Positions 1-5,197 of a stretch of 6,763 nucleotides of DNA are shown here, piece after piece (positions within the stretch are counted from its first letter, which is position 1; the number at the start of each line of letters is the position of its first letter). Made by a program: the position numbers and the translations under genes. This DNA is from Lentimicrobiaceae bacterium (GTDB lineage Bacteria > Bacteroidota > Bacteroidia > Bacteroidales > WCHB1-69). The stretch lies in contig WQWP01000120.1 in assembly GCA_009787485.1 (NCBI GenBank), forward strand, positions 1-6,763, in the 5' to 3' direction. The notes beneath the pieces were generated by a model that was given only the letters and a program-made list of their open reading frames with translations, was not told where the DNA came from and did no database searches.

Positions 1-67
1 AAGTGGCAGCTATGATGCGGTCTCTTCTAATGATAAAACGGATGTATTTTAACAAATTTGCTGTCAT
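1..67 (-). CDS. ABC-2 type exporter permease, N-terminal fragment
   Basis: An open frame starts with ATG at 67 on the minus strand and leaves the window after 22 codons. It begins MTANLLKYIRFIIRRDR. A short cytoplasmic N-terminus with a basic RRDR motif just before the first membrane segment is typical, as I recall, of large ABC-2 permeases that pair with ATPases of the type encoded next door. The ATG lies 2 nt after the ATPase stop codon, so the two are almost certainly co-transcribed and translationally coupled. A GGAGG sequence at 76-80 (read on the minus strand) lies 8 nt upstream of the ATG. The product would be the membrane-spanning half of an exporter in the inner membrane. Only the start is visible, so family and substrate are inferred mainly from the neighbour. 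Confidence 0.72.
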   Translation of the reverse strand, partial: MTANLLKYIRFIIRRDRIIAAT

Positions 68-69
68 CG

Positions 70-780
70 TTATTCCCTCCCTTCATATTGCGCTAAAAAC
101 AAATCTTCCAGCGTTTTACCTTTTGCCGCGATGTCAGACATGCAGCCGTTGAGTACAATTTTTCCTTCTTTAATAATACATACACTGTCGGCAAGCCTTT
201 CTACTTCGCTCATAATGTGGCTCGATAACAGCACGCTGCACCCTTTGTTTTTGGCTTCCTGAACGCAATCTTGAAATACTTTTTCGAGTAATGGGTCAAG
301 CCCGCTGGTCGGCTCATCTAATATATATAGCTCTACATCAGACGCAAACGCGGATACGAGCGCCACCTTTTGGCGGTTGCCTTTGGAATAGGTGCGGCAT
401 TTTTTAGTTGGGTCAAGTTCAAAGCGTTGCAAAAAATGCTCTCTTCTTTGTTTGTCAATATTTGCTCCGCGTAATGAGAGGAACAGGTCAATTACCTCGC
501 CGCCTGTAAGATTATCCCAAAGATTCACTTCTCCCGGCACGTATGCGAGGCGTTTGTGCAGCTCTACCGCATCTTTCCACGCATCGCGCCCAAATATTTT
601 GATTTCTCCCGCAGTGGCTTTCAATACGCCGAGCAGGCAACGCATGGTGGTGGTTTTTCCTGCGCCGTTGGGTCCGAGAAAAGCATGAACTTCACCTTGT
701 TTAACCGTTATATTAACGTCGTTTAAGGCGACGAATTTGCCGAAGTTCTTTTTTAGGTTTTTGATTTGTAATACTTCCAT
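70..780 (-). CDS. ABC exporter ATP-binding protein
   Basis: This is the cytoplasmic ATPase of an ABC-2 type exporter, expected to drive export through the permease encoded 2 nt downstream. Counted from the ATG at 780 (236 aa), a complete nucleotide-binding domain is visible: Walker A GPNGAGKT at 36-43, a YVPGEVNLWDNLTGG segment in the Q-loop region at 80-94, the signature YSKGNRQKV at 131-139 in place of canonical LSGGQ, Walker B YILDEP at 152-157, D-loop SGLD at 159-162, and the switch histidine in SSHIM at 188. The GNRQK signature and PGEV Q-loop resemble ATPases of drug or polyketide exporters found in many phyla; the actual substrate is unknown. The frame extends upstream to a GTG at 807 (9 more residues), but that codon overlaps a promoter-like -7 element, so I chose the ATG at 780, which starts MEVLQIKNLKKNFG in register with family members. 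Confidence 0.93.
   Translation of the reverse strand: MEVLQIKNLKKNFGKFVALNDVNITVKQGEVHAFLGPNGAGKTTTMRCLLGVLKATAGEIKIFGRDAWKDAVELHKRLAYVPGEVNLWDNLTGGEVIDLFLSLRGANIDKQRREHFLQRFELDPTKKCRTYSKGNRQKVALVSAFASDVELYILDEPTSGLDPLLEKVFQDCVQEAKNKGCSVLLSSHIMSEVERLADSVCIIKEGKIVLNGCMSDIAAKGKTLEDLFLAQYEGRE
76..80 (-). promoter_or_regulatory. Shine-Dalgarno sequence of the permease
   Basis: GGAGG, within GGGAGGGAA, lies 8 nt before the permease ATG at 67. It is embedded in the last codons of the ATPase gene. It is the only strong ribosome-binding site I see before any gene in this window; the other starts are preceded by A/T-rich leaders. It fixes the permease start and fits translational coupling across the 2-nt gap. 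Confidence 0.6.
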
Positions 781-806
781 GAAATTATTTTGTAATAAAT
801 TAGCCA

Positions 807-834
807 CAAAAATAATATAAATTTACAATAACAA
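807..834 (-). promoter_or_regulatory. Candidate promoter for the ABC exporter operon
   Basis: Read on the minus strand, TATTTTTG at 814-807 matches the Bacteroidota -7 consensus TAnnTTTG exactly. A TTG at 834-832 lies 17 nt further upstream as a -33-like element. Transcription would begin near 800, giving a leader of about 20 nt before the ATG at 780. The promoter lies between the ABC gene and the 861-1084 element, so the exporter need not depend on read-through from dxs. In A/T-rich DNA an 8-mer with two free positions can occur by chance. Confidence 0.5.
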
Positions 835-860
835 TATATTCACAGGACAATAATCATTAA

Positions 861-1084
861 AACGCCGAAGGCGTTCAATGTGAATAACCCCGTGCAAGGC
901 GACAGCCGCAGCTCGGGGTATAACGACACAACTGCCTAAAAAAGAACTACGTAGTAGTTCAACTTTAGCGGTGATTTCTGTTAAACTCCTACGGAGTTTA
1001 GGAGAGTGAAAAAGCCATTCCTCTACCCCGAGCTGCGGCTGTCGCCTTGCACGGGGTTATTCACATTGCACGCCTTCGGCGTGC
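861..1084. repeat. Composite inverted-repeat element with six hairpins
   Basis: The arms at 862-920 and 1024-1082 are inverted copies matching at 58 of 59 positions, including a perfect 45-bp block (876-920 against 1024-1068). Each arm also folds on itself. The outer hairpins are AACGCC-GAA-GGCGTT (861-875) and GCACGCC-TTC-GGCGTGC (1068-1084). The inner hairpins at 887-919 and 1025-1057 have stems ACCCCG/CGGGGT, TGC/GCA and GGC/GCC with small bulges and a GACA (or complementary) loop. The centre holds two more hairpins. The sequence could therefore form one very long duplex or six separate stems. It lies between dxs and the exporter operon and overlaps the dxs stop codon. It contains no ORF of note and I found no clear target-site duplication. 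A REP/BIME-like or MITE-like non-autonomous element is the best guess; it could also end or process the dxs transcript. Confidence 0.85.
936..1000. repeat. Two central hairpins of the composite element
   Basis: GAACTAC-GTA-GTAGTTC (944-960) is a perfect 7-bp stem. It extends outward through a 3x3 internal loop to CTAAA/TTTAG (936-940 with 964-968). TAAACTCC-TAC-GGAGTTTA (982-1000) is a perfect 8-bp stem. Both have 3-nt loops, GTA and TAC, which are complements of each other, echoing the GAA/TTC loops of the outermost hairpins. These two stems are unrelated in sequence to the arms, so the element looks assembled from several palindromic modules. Confidence 0.75.
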
Positions 1085-2967
1085 TGCCAAAATTTGATAC
1101 AACTCACAATGCTTTCCACATCAAAACCTACTGATTTATATAGACTTATAATATCCCCGTGCTCAATGAATGTGTCCGGTAAAGCGATGGGAGAAACCTT
1201 AGTCGCATATTGTTTTTCAACGATATATTCTGAAACCTCCGAAAAAAGCCCACCAACCACCGTGCCATCTTCAACCGTAATGATAGTATGATGTGTATTG
1301 CATATTTCATCCAACATCTTCTTATCTAATGGTTTTAAAAAACGGACATCTACGTGTGTTGGAGTAATTCCTTCTTTTTCAAGTATGGCAATAGCTTGTG
1401 CAACATTGTTTCCGAGTGGTCCCAAAGATAAAATGGCGATCTCTTTGCCTTGCTTGAGCAGTTTTGATGTTCCTATTTCCAACGCTTCTAACGGCGTTTT
1501 CCAATCTACCAATACGCCTGTGCCGCGTGGGTAACGGATGGCAAACGGTTGTTTTCTTTCCTTGTAAGCGGTAAACATCATATTGCGCAACGCTGCCTCA
1601 TTGAGAGGGGAAGCAATGATCATATTGGGAATGGTGCGCAAAAATGCCAAGTCGAAAGCGCCGTGATGGGTGGGTCCGTCCTCCCCTACCAAACCGGCAC
1701 GGTCAATACAAAAAATAACCGGAAGTTTTTGCAGTGCTACATCGTGAACGACTTGGTCGTAACTGCGTTGCAAAAACGAGGAGTAGATGTTGCAAAACGG
1801 GATGTAGCCCGCCGCCGCAAGCCCCGCCGCAAAAGTAACAGCATGAGGCTCGGCAATCCCCACATCGAATACGCGATGGGGAAGTTTTTCGCGCATAATC
1901 GTTAACGAACATCCGGTAGCCATAGCCGGCGTGATGCCCACCACTTTATCATCAATTTGCGCCAATTCCAAAATCGTTTCTCCAAAAACAGTTTGATATT
2001 TCGGAGGCTTGTTTTGCTCATCAGGCACAATGAGTTCGCCTGTTTCCGGGTCATAATTTCCGGGAAAGTGATAGGTAACTTGGTTTTCTTCAGCTAATTG
2101 CAACCCTTTGCCTTTTACAGTAACAATGTGTAATAATTTGGGGCCGTGTATCTCTTTTAAATTAGTTAGAATACGCACCAATTTTACCACATCATGTCCA
2201 TCTGCCGGACCAAAATAACGAAATCCAAGTTGTTGAAAAAGATTGCTTTTGCTTACAATTTGACCTTTAATGGCATTTCCGAATCGGCTGACTGTTTGTG
2301 TAATAAATTTGTTGGAATTTAAAAACCTCCAAAGTCCTTTTTTTACACGATTATATGATTTTGAGCTGGTAATGCGCAGCAAATATTGGCTCATGGCGCC
2401 CACATTTTTATCAATAGCAATACGGTTATCGTTGAGGATGACCAACATATTCTCCTGTTCGCCTCCGGCTTGATTCATGGCTTCAAAAGCCATTCCGCCG
2501 CCTATGGCACCATCGCCGATTACGGCAATGTGCTGTTGGACAGTATTTTCTGCTAGACGCGCCGCGGTTGCCATGCCCAAAACGGCAGATATAGAAGTAG
2601 AAGCGTGTCCTGTACCAAATGCATCGTATTCACTTTCATTCATTTTAGGGAATCCGCTCATACCTTTATGTTTTCTATTGGTAGCAAAGCGGGTTTTTCT
2701 TCCGGTAATAATTTTGTGCGCGTAGGCTTGATGGCCAACATCCCACACTAACTTATCGTTCGGCGTATCAAATACATAGTGAATAGCTATGGTAAGTTCA
2801 ATCGTGCCCAAACTTGCGCCGAGATGTCCGGGGTTATTTGCCGATTCCGTAATGATAAACCGGCGCAGTTCATCACATAATTGCGGTAGTTTTACTACAG
2901 GTAAATTTCGTATATCTGCAGGAAATTGCACCTTGTCTAATAAAGCGTACATCGGAGTGTCTGCCAT
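1057..2967 (-). CDS. dxs: 1-deoxy-D-xylulose-5-phosphate synthase
   Basis: This cytoplasmic enzyme condenses pyruvate and glyceraldehyde 3-phosphate to DXP with thiamine diphosphate, the first step of the MEP isoprenoid pathway. At 636 aa it has normal length. Visible landmarks are NNPGHLGAS around H48, the TPP/Mg motif GDGAIGG at 151-157 with N179 and N181, the pyrimidine-binding domain from about 325 with IAEPHAVTFAAG (E373 is the cofactor-activating glutamate), IDRAGLVGEDGPTHHG at 421-436 with the substrate-binding R423, D430 and H434, RYPRG at 478-482, and a C-terminal transketolase domain from about 500. Residue 374 is proline, where E. coli has glutamine. The ATG at 2967 is 12 nt after the panB stop, suggesting co-transcription. 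The last eight residues, HAEGVQCE, and the stop codon are encoded by the right arm of the 861-1084 repeat, so the natural C-terminus has probably been rewritten. Confidence 0.97.
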   Translation of the reverse strand: MADTPMYALLDKVQFPADIRNLPVVKLPQLCDELRRFIITESANNPGHLGASLGTIELTIAIHYVFDTPNDKLVWDVGHQAYAHKIITGRKTRFATNRKHKGMSGFPKMNESEYDAFGTGHASTSISAVLGMATAARLAENTVQQHIAVIGDGAIGGGMAFEAMNQAGGEQENMLVILNDNRIAIDKNVGAMSQYLLRITSSKSYNRVKKGLWRFLNSNKFITQTVSRFGNAIKGQIVSKSNLFQQLGFRYFGPADGHDVVKLVRILTNLKEIHGPKLLHIVTVKGKGLQLAEENQVTYHFPGNYDPETGELIVPDEQNKPPKYQTVFGETILELAQIDDKVVGITPAMATGCSLTIMREKLPHRVFDVGIAEPHAVTFAAGLAAAGYIPFCNIYSSFLQRSYDQVVHDVALQKLPVIFCIDRAGLVGEDGPTHHGAFDLAFLRTIPNMIIASPLNEAALRNMMFTAYKERKQPFAIRYPRGTGVLVDWKTPLEALEIGTSKLLKQGKEIAILSLGPLGNNVAQAIAILEKEGITPTHVDVRFLKPLDKKMLDEICNTHHTIITVEDGTVVGGLFSEVSEYIVEKQYATKVSPIALPDTFIEHGDIISLYKSVGFDVESIVSCIKFWQHAEGVQCE

Positions 2968-2979
2968 GAATAGAAGTGT

Positions 2980-3804
2980 TTAGTATTGTTCTTTTTCATT
3001 AGGGAAGTTGCGTTGTTTAACATCATTAATATAATGAGTAACGGCGCCGATAATCTCTTCCGAAAAATTGTGATAGCGGCGCAGAAAACGTGGCGAGAAC
3101 TGCTGGGAATAGCCCATCATGTCGTGATACACAAGCACTTGTCCGCTGGTGTCAGGACCGGCGCCAATGCCAATCGTGGGAATGGTGATGCTTTCCGTAA
3201 CTTGTTTCCCGATGGCGGCAGGAATTTTTTCCAACACTAAAGCAAAACAACCGCGTTCTTGTAAAACTCTCGCATCTTCTAAAATTTTGTCTATCTCTTT
3301 TGTGGTGGTCGCGCGCACCGTGTAAGTTCCAAATTTGTTGATACTTTGCGGGGTTAAGCCCAAATGTCCCATCACGGGGATGCCGGCGCATAAAATCCGG
3401 TCAATGCTTTCGCATATTTCTTCACCCCCTTCCATTTTTACCGCATCGGCACCCGATTCTTTCATAATTCTGATGGCAGAAACTAACGCCTCTTTCGAAT
3501 CGCCCTGGTAGGTGCCAAAAGGCAAATCTACCACGACTAAAGCGCGTTCTACCGCACGCACTACAGAGGAAGCGTGGTAAATCATATCGTTGAGTGTGAT
3601 GGGCAGCGTGGTTTTGTACCCCGCCATCACGTTGGCGGCAGAGTCGCCCACTAAAATTACGTCTATTTTTGCCTCATCCAACAAGCGCGCCGTAGAAAAA
3701 TCGTACGCCGTAAGCATGGCTATTTTTTCACCTTCGTTGCGCATGCGTTGCAACACGTGGGTTGTTACTTTAGTAACATTGCGGTATAGATATTGACCTT
3801 TCAT
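2980..3804 (-). CDS. panB: 3-methyl-2-oxobutanoate hydroxymethyltransferase
   Basis: Ketopantoate hydroxymethyltransferase transfers a hydroxymethyl group from 5,10-methylene-THF to 2-oxoisovalerate, the first committed step of pantothenate (hence CoA) synthesis in the cytoplasm. The 274-aa product is close to the usual 260-280 aa and covers the whole TIM-barrel. Conserved elements are LTAYDF (31-36), VGDS with the Mg ligand D54, VDLPFG with D93, VKMEGG with K123 and E125, GIPVMGHLGLTPQS (141-154), VLEKIP with the catalytic-type glutamate E192, and GIGAG (212-216). These match E. coli D45, D84, E114 and E181 with a constant small offset. The ATG at 3804 has no Shine-Dalgarno sequence. dxs follows after 12 nt, so panB is the first gene of a two-gene unit read from the 3805-4004 control region. 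The pairing with dxs is not an obvious pathway link. Confidence 0.97.
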   Translation of the reverse strand: MKGQYLYRNVTKVTTHVLQRMRNEGEKIAMLTAYDFSTARLLDEAKIDVILVGDSAANVMAGYKTTLPITLNDMIYHASSVVRAVERALVVVDLPFGTYQGDSKEALVSAIRIMKESGADAVKMEGGEEICESIDRILCAGIPVMGHLGLTPQSINKFGTYTVRATTTKEIDKILEDARVLQERGCFALVLEKIPAAIGKQVTESITIPTIGIGAGPDTSGQVLVYHDMMGYSQQFSPRFLRRYHNFSEEIIGAVTHYINDVKQRNFPNEKEQY

Positions 3805-3824
3805 AAATGATTTTGTTAGAAGCG

Positions 3825-3832
3825 CGAAAGTA
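3825..3832 (-). promoter_or_regulatory. Possible -7 element for panB-dxs
   Basis: On the minus strand TACTTTCG differs from TAnnTTTG at one position. It would start transcription near 3820, about 16 nt before the panB ATG. I see no convincing -33 element upstream, so this is a weak call based on position and partial match. Confidence 0.3.
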
Positions 3833-3863
3833 GAAAAATATTAGAGATGTATAACTGACCTGA

Positions 3864-3891
3864 TTGGTATGTATAGTTTTTTATAAATTTG
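3864..3891 (+). promoter_or_regulatory. Candidate distal promoter for the DNA glycosylase gene
   Basis: TAAATTTG at 3884-3891 matches TAnnTTTG exactly, and a TTG at 3864-3866 is spaced 17 nt upstream. Transcription would begin near 3897 and give a leader of roughly 108 nt, long enough to contain the dyad at 3903-3924. A second -7 match lies closer to the gene, so which is used is uncertain. Confidence 0.5.
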
Positions 3892-3902
3892 CAGCCAAAT
3901 TA

Positions 3903-3924
3903 TGACCGAAAAGCTAGTCGGTCA
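3903..3924. promoter_or_regulatory. Operator-like dyad in the divergent control region
   Basis: TGACCGA (3903-3909) is repeated in inverted form as TCGGTCA (3918-3924) across an 8-nt spacer whose centre, AGCT, is itself palindromic. In total 18 of 22 positions are symmetric. The site begins 12 nt after the distal -7 element, right where transcription would begin, which suits a repressor site. A weak RNA hairpin is an alternative. No regulator gene is in the window. Confidence 0.4.
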
Positions 3925-3935
3925 ATAGTGATAAT

Positions 3936-3967
3936 TTTACATACATTTTTTTTAAAAACTATTTTTG
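3936..3967 (+). promoter_or_regulatory. Candidate proximal promoter for the DNA glycosylase gene
   Basis: TATTTTTG at 3960-3967 is a second exact TAnnTTTG match. A TTTT tract near 3935-3938 is the only -33-like sequence at a suitable distance. Transcription would start near 3973, giving a leader of about 32 nt. It lies downstream of the 3903-3924 dyad, so it would respond differently to anything bound there. Confidence 0.4.
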
Positions 3968-4004
3968 CCGACACTAAAAAAGAGTTAGACCCTAAGACCA
4001 AAAA

Positions 4005-4583
4005 ATGCCCCTCCCTCCAACCTATTATCTCAACTCCGACGTCGTCTTCCTCGCCAAAGACTTAATCGGAAAATACCTTTTCACCAAAATTGACGGGCAA
4101 CTTTGCGGAGGCATTATCACAGAAACAGAAGCCTATAAAGGCATTGGAGATCGGGCATGTCACGCTTTCGGAGGCAGAAGAACGGCACGCAACGAGATGA
4201 TGTACGCTCAAGGCGGCGTGGCATACGTGTACCTATGCTACGGCATTCACCTTTTGTTGAACGTGGTTACCAACCAGAAAGATACGCCCGATGCCATACT
4301 GATTCGCGCCATTCACGCCACACACGGAGCCGAACTCATGCTGAAACGCACCGGAAAACCACAAATGAGCCCGCAGGTTACCGACGGACCGGGGAAAGTA
4401 ACCAAAGCCTTAGGCATTACCCTTGCTGATAACGGCGAATCGCTTCAAAATAAACGGATTTGGATTGAAGACAGGGGGTTAGACTTATCGAAAATGGAAA
4501 TTTTAAGTACACCAAGAATTGGGGTGGGGTATGCGGGGGAAGACGCTCTCTTACCATATAGATTTTTGAACCAGGATTTTTAA
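4005..4583 (+). CDS. 3-methyladenine DNA glycosylase, AAG/MPG family
   Basis: This monofunctional base-excision repair glycosylase removes alkylated or deaminated purines from DNA. The 192-aa product has the family hallmarks: ETEAY (40-44) with the catalytic glutamate E42 and intercalating tyrosine Y44 (human AAG E125 and Y127), H53 in ACHAFGGRRTARN (human H136), VYLCYGIHLLLNVV (75-88) with N86 (human N169), ILIRAIHA with R101 (human R182), and TDGPGKVTKALGI (126-138). It is of normal length for bacterial members. The ATG at 4005 follows an A-rich leader without a Shine-Dalgarno sequence. The gene is divergent from panB and convergent with kdsC. Its last codons (NQDF and stop) fall in the left arm of the inverted repeat at 4568-4625. 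It is not related to AlkA or Tag. Confidence 0.95.
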   Translation: MPLPPTYYLNSDVVFLAKDLIGKYLFTKIDGQLCGGIITETEAYKGIGDRACHAFGGRRTARNEMMYAQGGVAYVYLCYGIHLLLNVVTNQKDTPDAILIRAIHATHGAELMLKRTGKPQMSPQVTDGPGKVTKALGITLADNGESLQNKRIWIEDRGLDLSKMEILSTPRIGVGYAGEDALLPYRFLNQDF

Positions 4584-4625
4584 ATAATCTTGGTAATCTT
4601 GTGCATCTTGTAAAAATCTTGGTTC
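4568..4625. repeat. Inverted repeat with ATCTTG direct repeats between convergent genes
   Basis: A 15-bp stem pairs 4568-4582 with 4611-4625. It has one non-Watson-Crick position, which is G-U in plus-strand RNA. The 28-nt loop is not random: ATCTTG occurs at 4587, 4596, 4605 and 4616, spaced 9, 9 and 11 nt, and the left arm holds a degenerate inverted copy. The structure spans the stop codon of the glycosylase gene and ends 5 nt before the kdsC stop, a good position for a bidirectional terminator. No U-tract follows on either strand. I recall similar AGGATT/ATCTTG-rich intergenic repeats in Bacteroidota but cannot verify that here. Confidence 0.7.
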
Positions 4626-4629
4626 AAGA

Positions 4630-5151
4630 CTACCAAATACAAGCATCTGCCTCCATCCATCTGTTCTGCGCCCGTAGCGTCTGCTCAATCACATCGCGCA
4701 CACAGCCGTACCCGCCGTTGGCAAACGAAATATATTCCGAAATTTCTTTGATTTCTGTGCATGCATCTGCCGGACAGCATTTTAATCCGCAAATTTCCAT
4801 TAAGTCATAATCAGGAATATCATCGCCCATGTACAAAATTTCTTCAGGATTGAGGTTGTTCTTTTTTATATATTGATGAAAAACCTCCACCTTATCATGC
4901 ACTTTAAGGAATATCTCAATGCCTTCAAACCTTTGGTAACGCAAGCGCATAGATTCTCCAATGCCACCGGAGATAATTGCCACGCGGTAGCCTTTTTTTA
5001 AAGCGTATTGCATTGCATAGCCGTCTTTTACGTTGGTGGCGCGCATTTGCTCGCCATCGGGCAACACCCAAATTTTTCCATCTGACAAAACGCCGTCAAA
5101 ATCGAAAATAAATGTTGTAATTTTTGGTAGTTTTTCTCGATAATTATGCAT
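4630..5151 (-). CDS. kdsC: 3-deoxy-D-manno-octulosonate 8-phosphate phosphatase
   Basis: KdsC hydrolyses Kdo 8-phosphate to Kdo, the sugar that joins lipid A to the LPS core, in the cytoplasm. The 173-aa product is a compact, capless C0-type HAD phosphatase of the usual length. Motif I is DFDGVLSDG with nucleophile D17 and acid/base D19, motif II is S61 in IISGG, motif III is K87 in VHDKVEVF, and motif IV is GDDIPDYD (109-116) with metal ligands D110 and D111. The glycine-rich tail GGYGCVRDVIEQTL (146-159) matches the C-terminal segment that closes over the neighbouring active site in KdsC tetramers. It lies 46 nt downstream of the efflux gene on the same strand with a hairpin between. I see no clear TAnnTTTG promoter of its own, so read-through is possible. 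A Kdn/NeuAc-9-phosphate type phosphatase of the same family is the main alternative. Confidence 0.9.
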   Translation of the reverse strand: MHNYREKLPKITTFIFDFDGVLSDGKIWVLPDGEQMRATNVKDGYAMQYALKKGYRVAIISGGIGESMRLRYQRFEGIEIFLKVHDKVEVFHQYIKKNNLNPEEILYMGDDIPDYDLMEICGLKCCPADACTEIKEISEYISFANGGYGCVRDVIEQTLRAQNRWMEADACIW

Positions 5152-5174
5152 ATTGATTTTTTTTATCTAAAGTT

Positions 5175-5194
5175 CCGTCAGTTAAAACTGACGG
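5175..5194. terminator. Hairpin between the efflux gene and kdsC
   Basis: CCGTCAGTT-AA-AACTGACGG is a perfect 9-bp inverted repeat (8 bp if a tetraloop forms). It starts 3 nt after the efflux gene stop codon and lies 24 nt before kdsC. In the direction of transcription it is followed by AACTTTAG rather than a U-tract, so strict intrinsic termination is doubtful. It may partly terminate, protect the upstream 3' end, or separate expression of the two genes. Confidence 0.5.
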
Positions 5195-5197
5195 CAA

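Noticed and set aside
392..688. Plus-strand open frame opposite the ABC ATPase
   Set aside because: It is antisense to the Walker A to signature region of the ATPase and has no promoter or recognisable domain.
985..1000. ACTCCTACGG resembles a conserved stretch of 16S rRNA
   Set aside because: The match is short and is one side of a simple hairpin; the surrounding bases have no rRNA character.
861..1084. Insertion sequence with terminal inverted repeats
   Set aside because: The interior of about 100 bp has no transposase ORF, and I found no convincing direct duplication at the flanks, so I call it a repeat rather than an IS.
1549..1905. Plus-strand open frame of 118 codons opposite dxs
   Set aside because: It lies wholly antisense to a highly conserved part of dxs and its translation resembles no family I know; it is a shadow of codon composition.
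3805..4004. Riboswitch in the panB or glycosylase leader
   Set aside because: I see no known aptamer pattern; the only structure is the 22-bp dyad, which is too simple.
4157..4429. Plus-strand open frame of 90 codons inside the glycosylase gene
   Set aside because: It is an alternative frame, rich in arginine and histidine, within a clearly real gene, with no start signal.
4587..4621. CRISPR-like short repeats
   Set aside because: The units are 6 nt with 3-5 nt between them, far from repeat and spacer sizes of a CRISPR array, and no cas gene is present.
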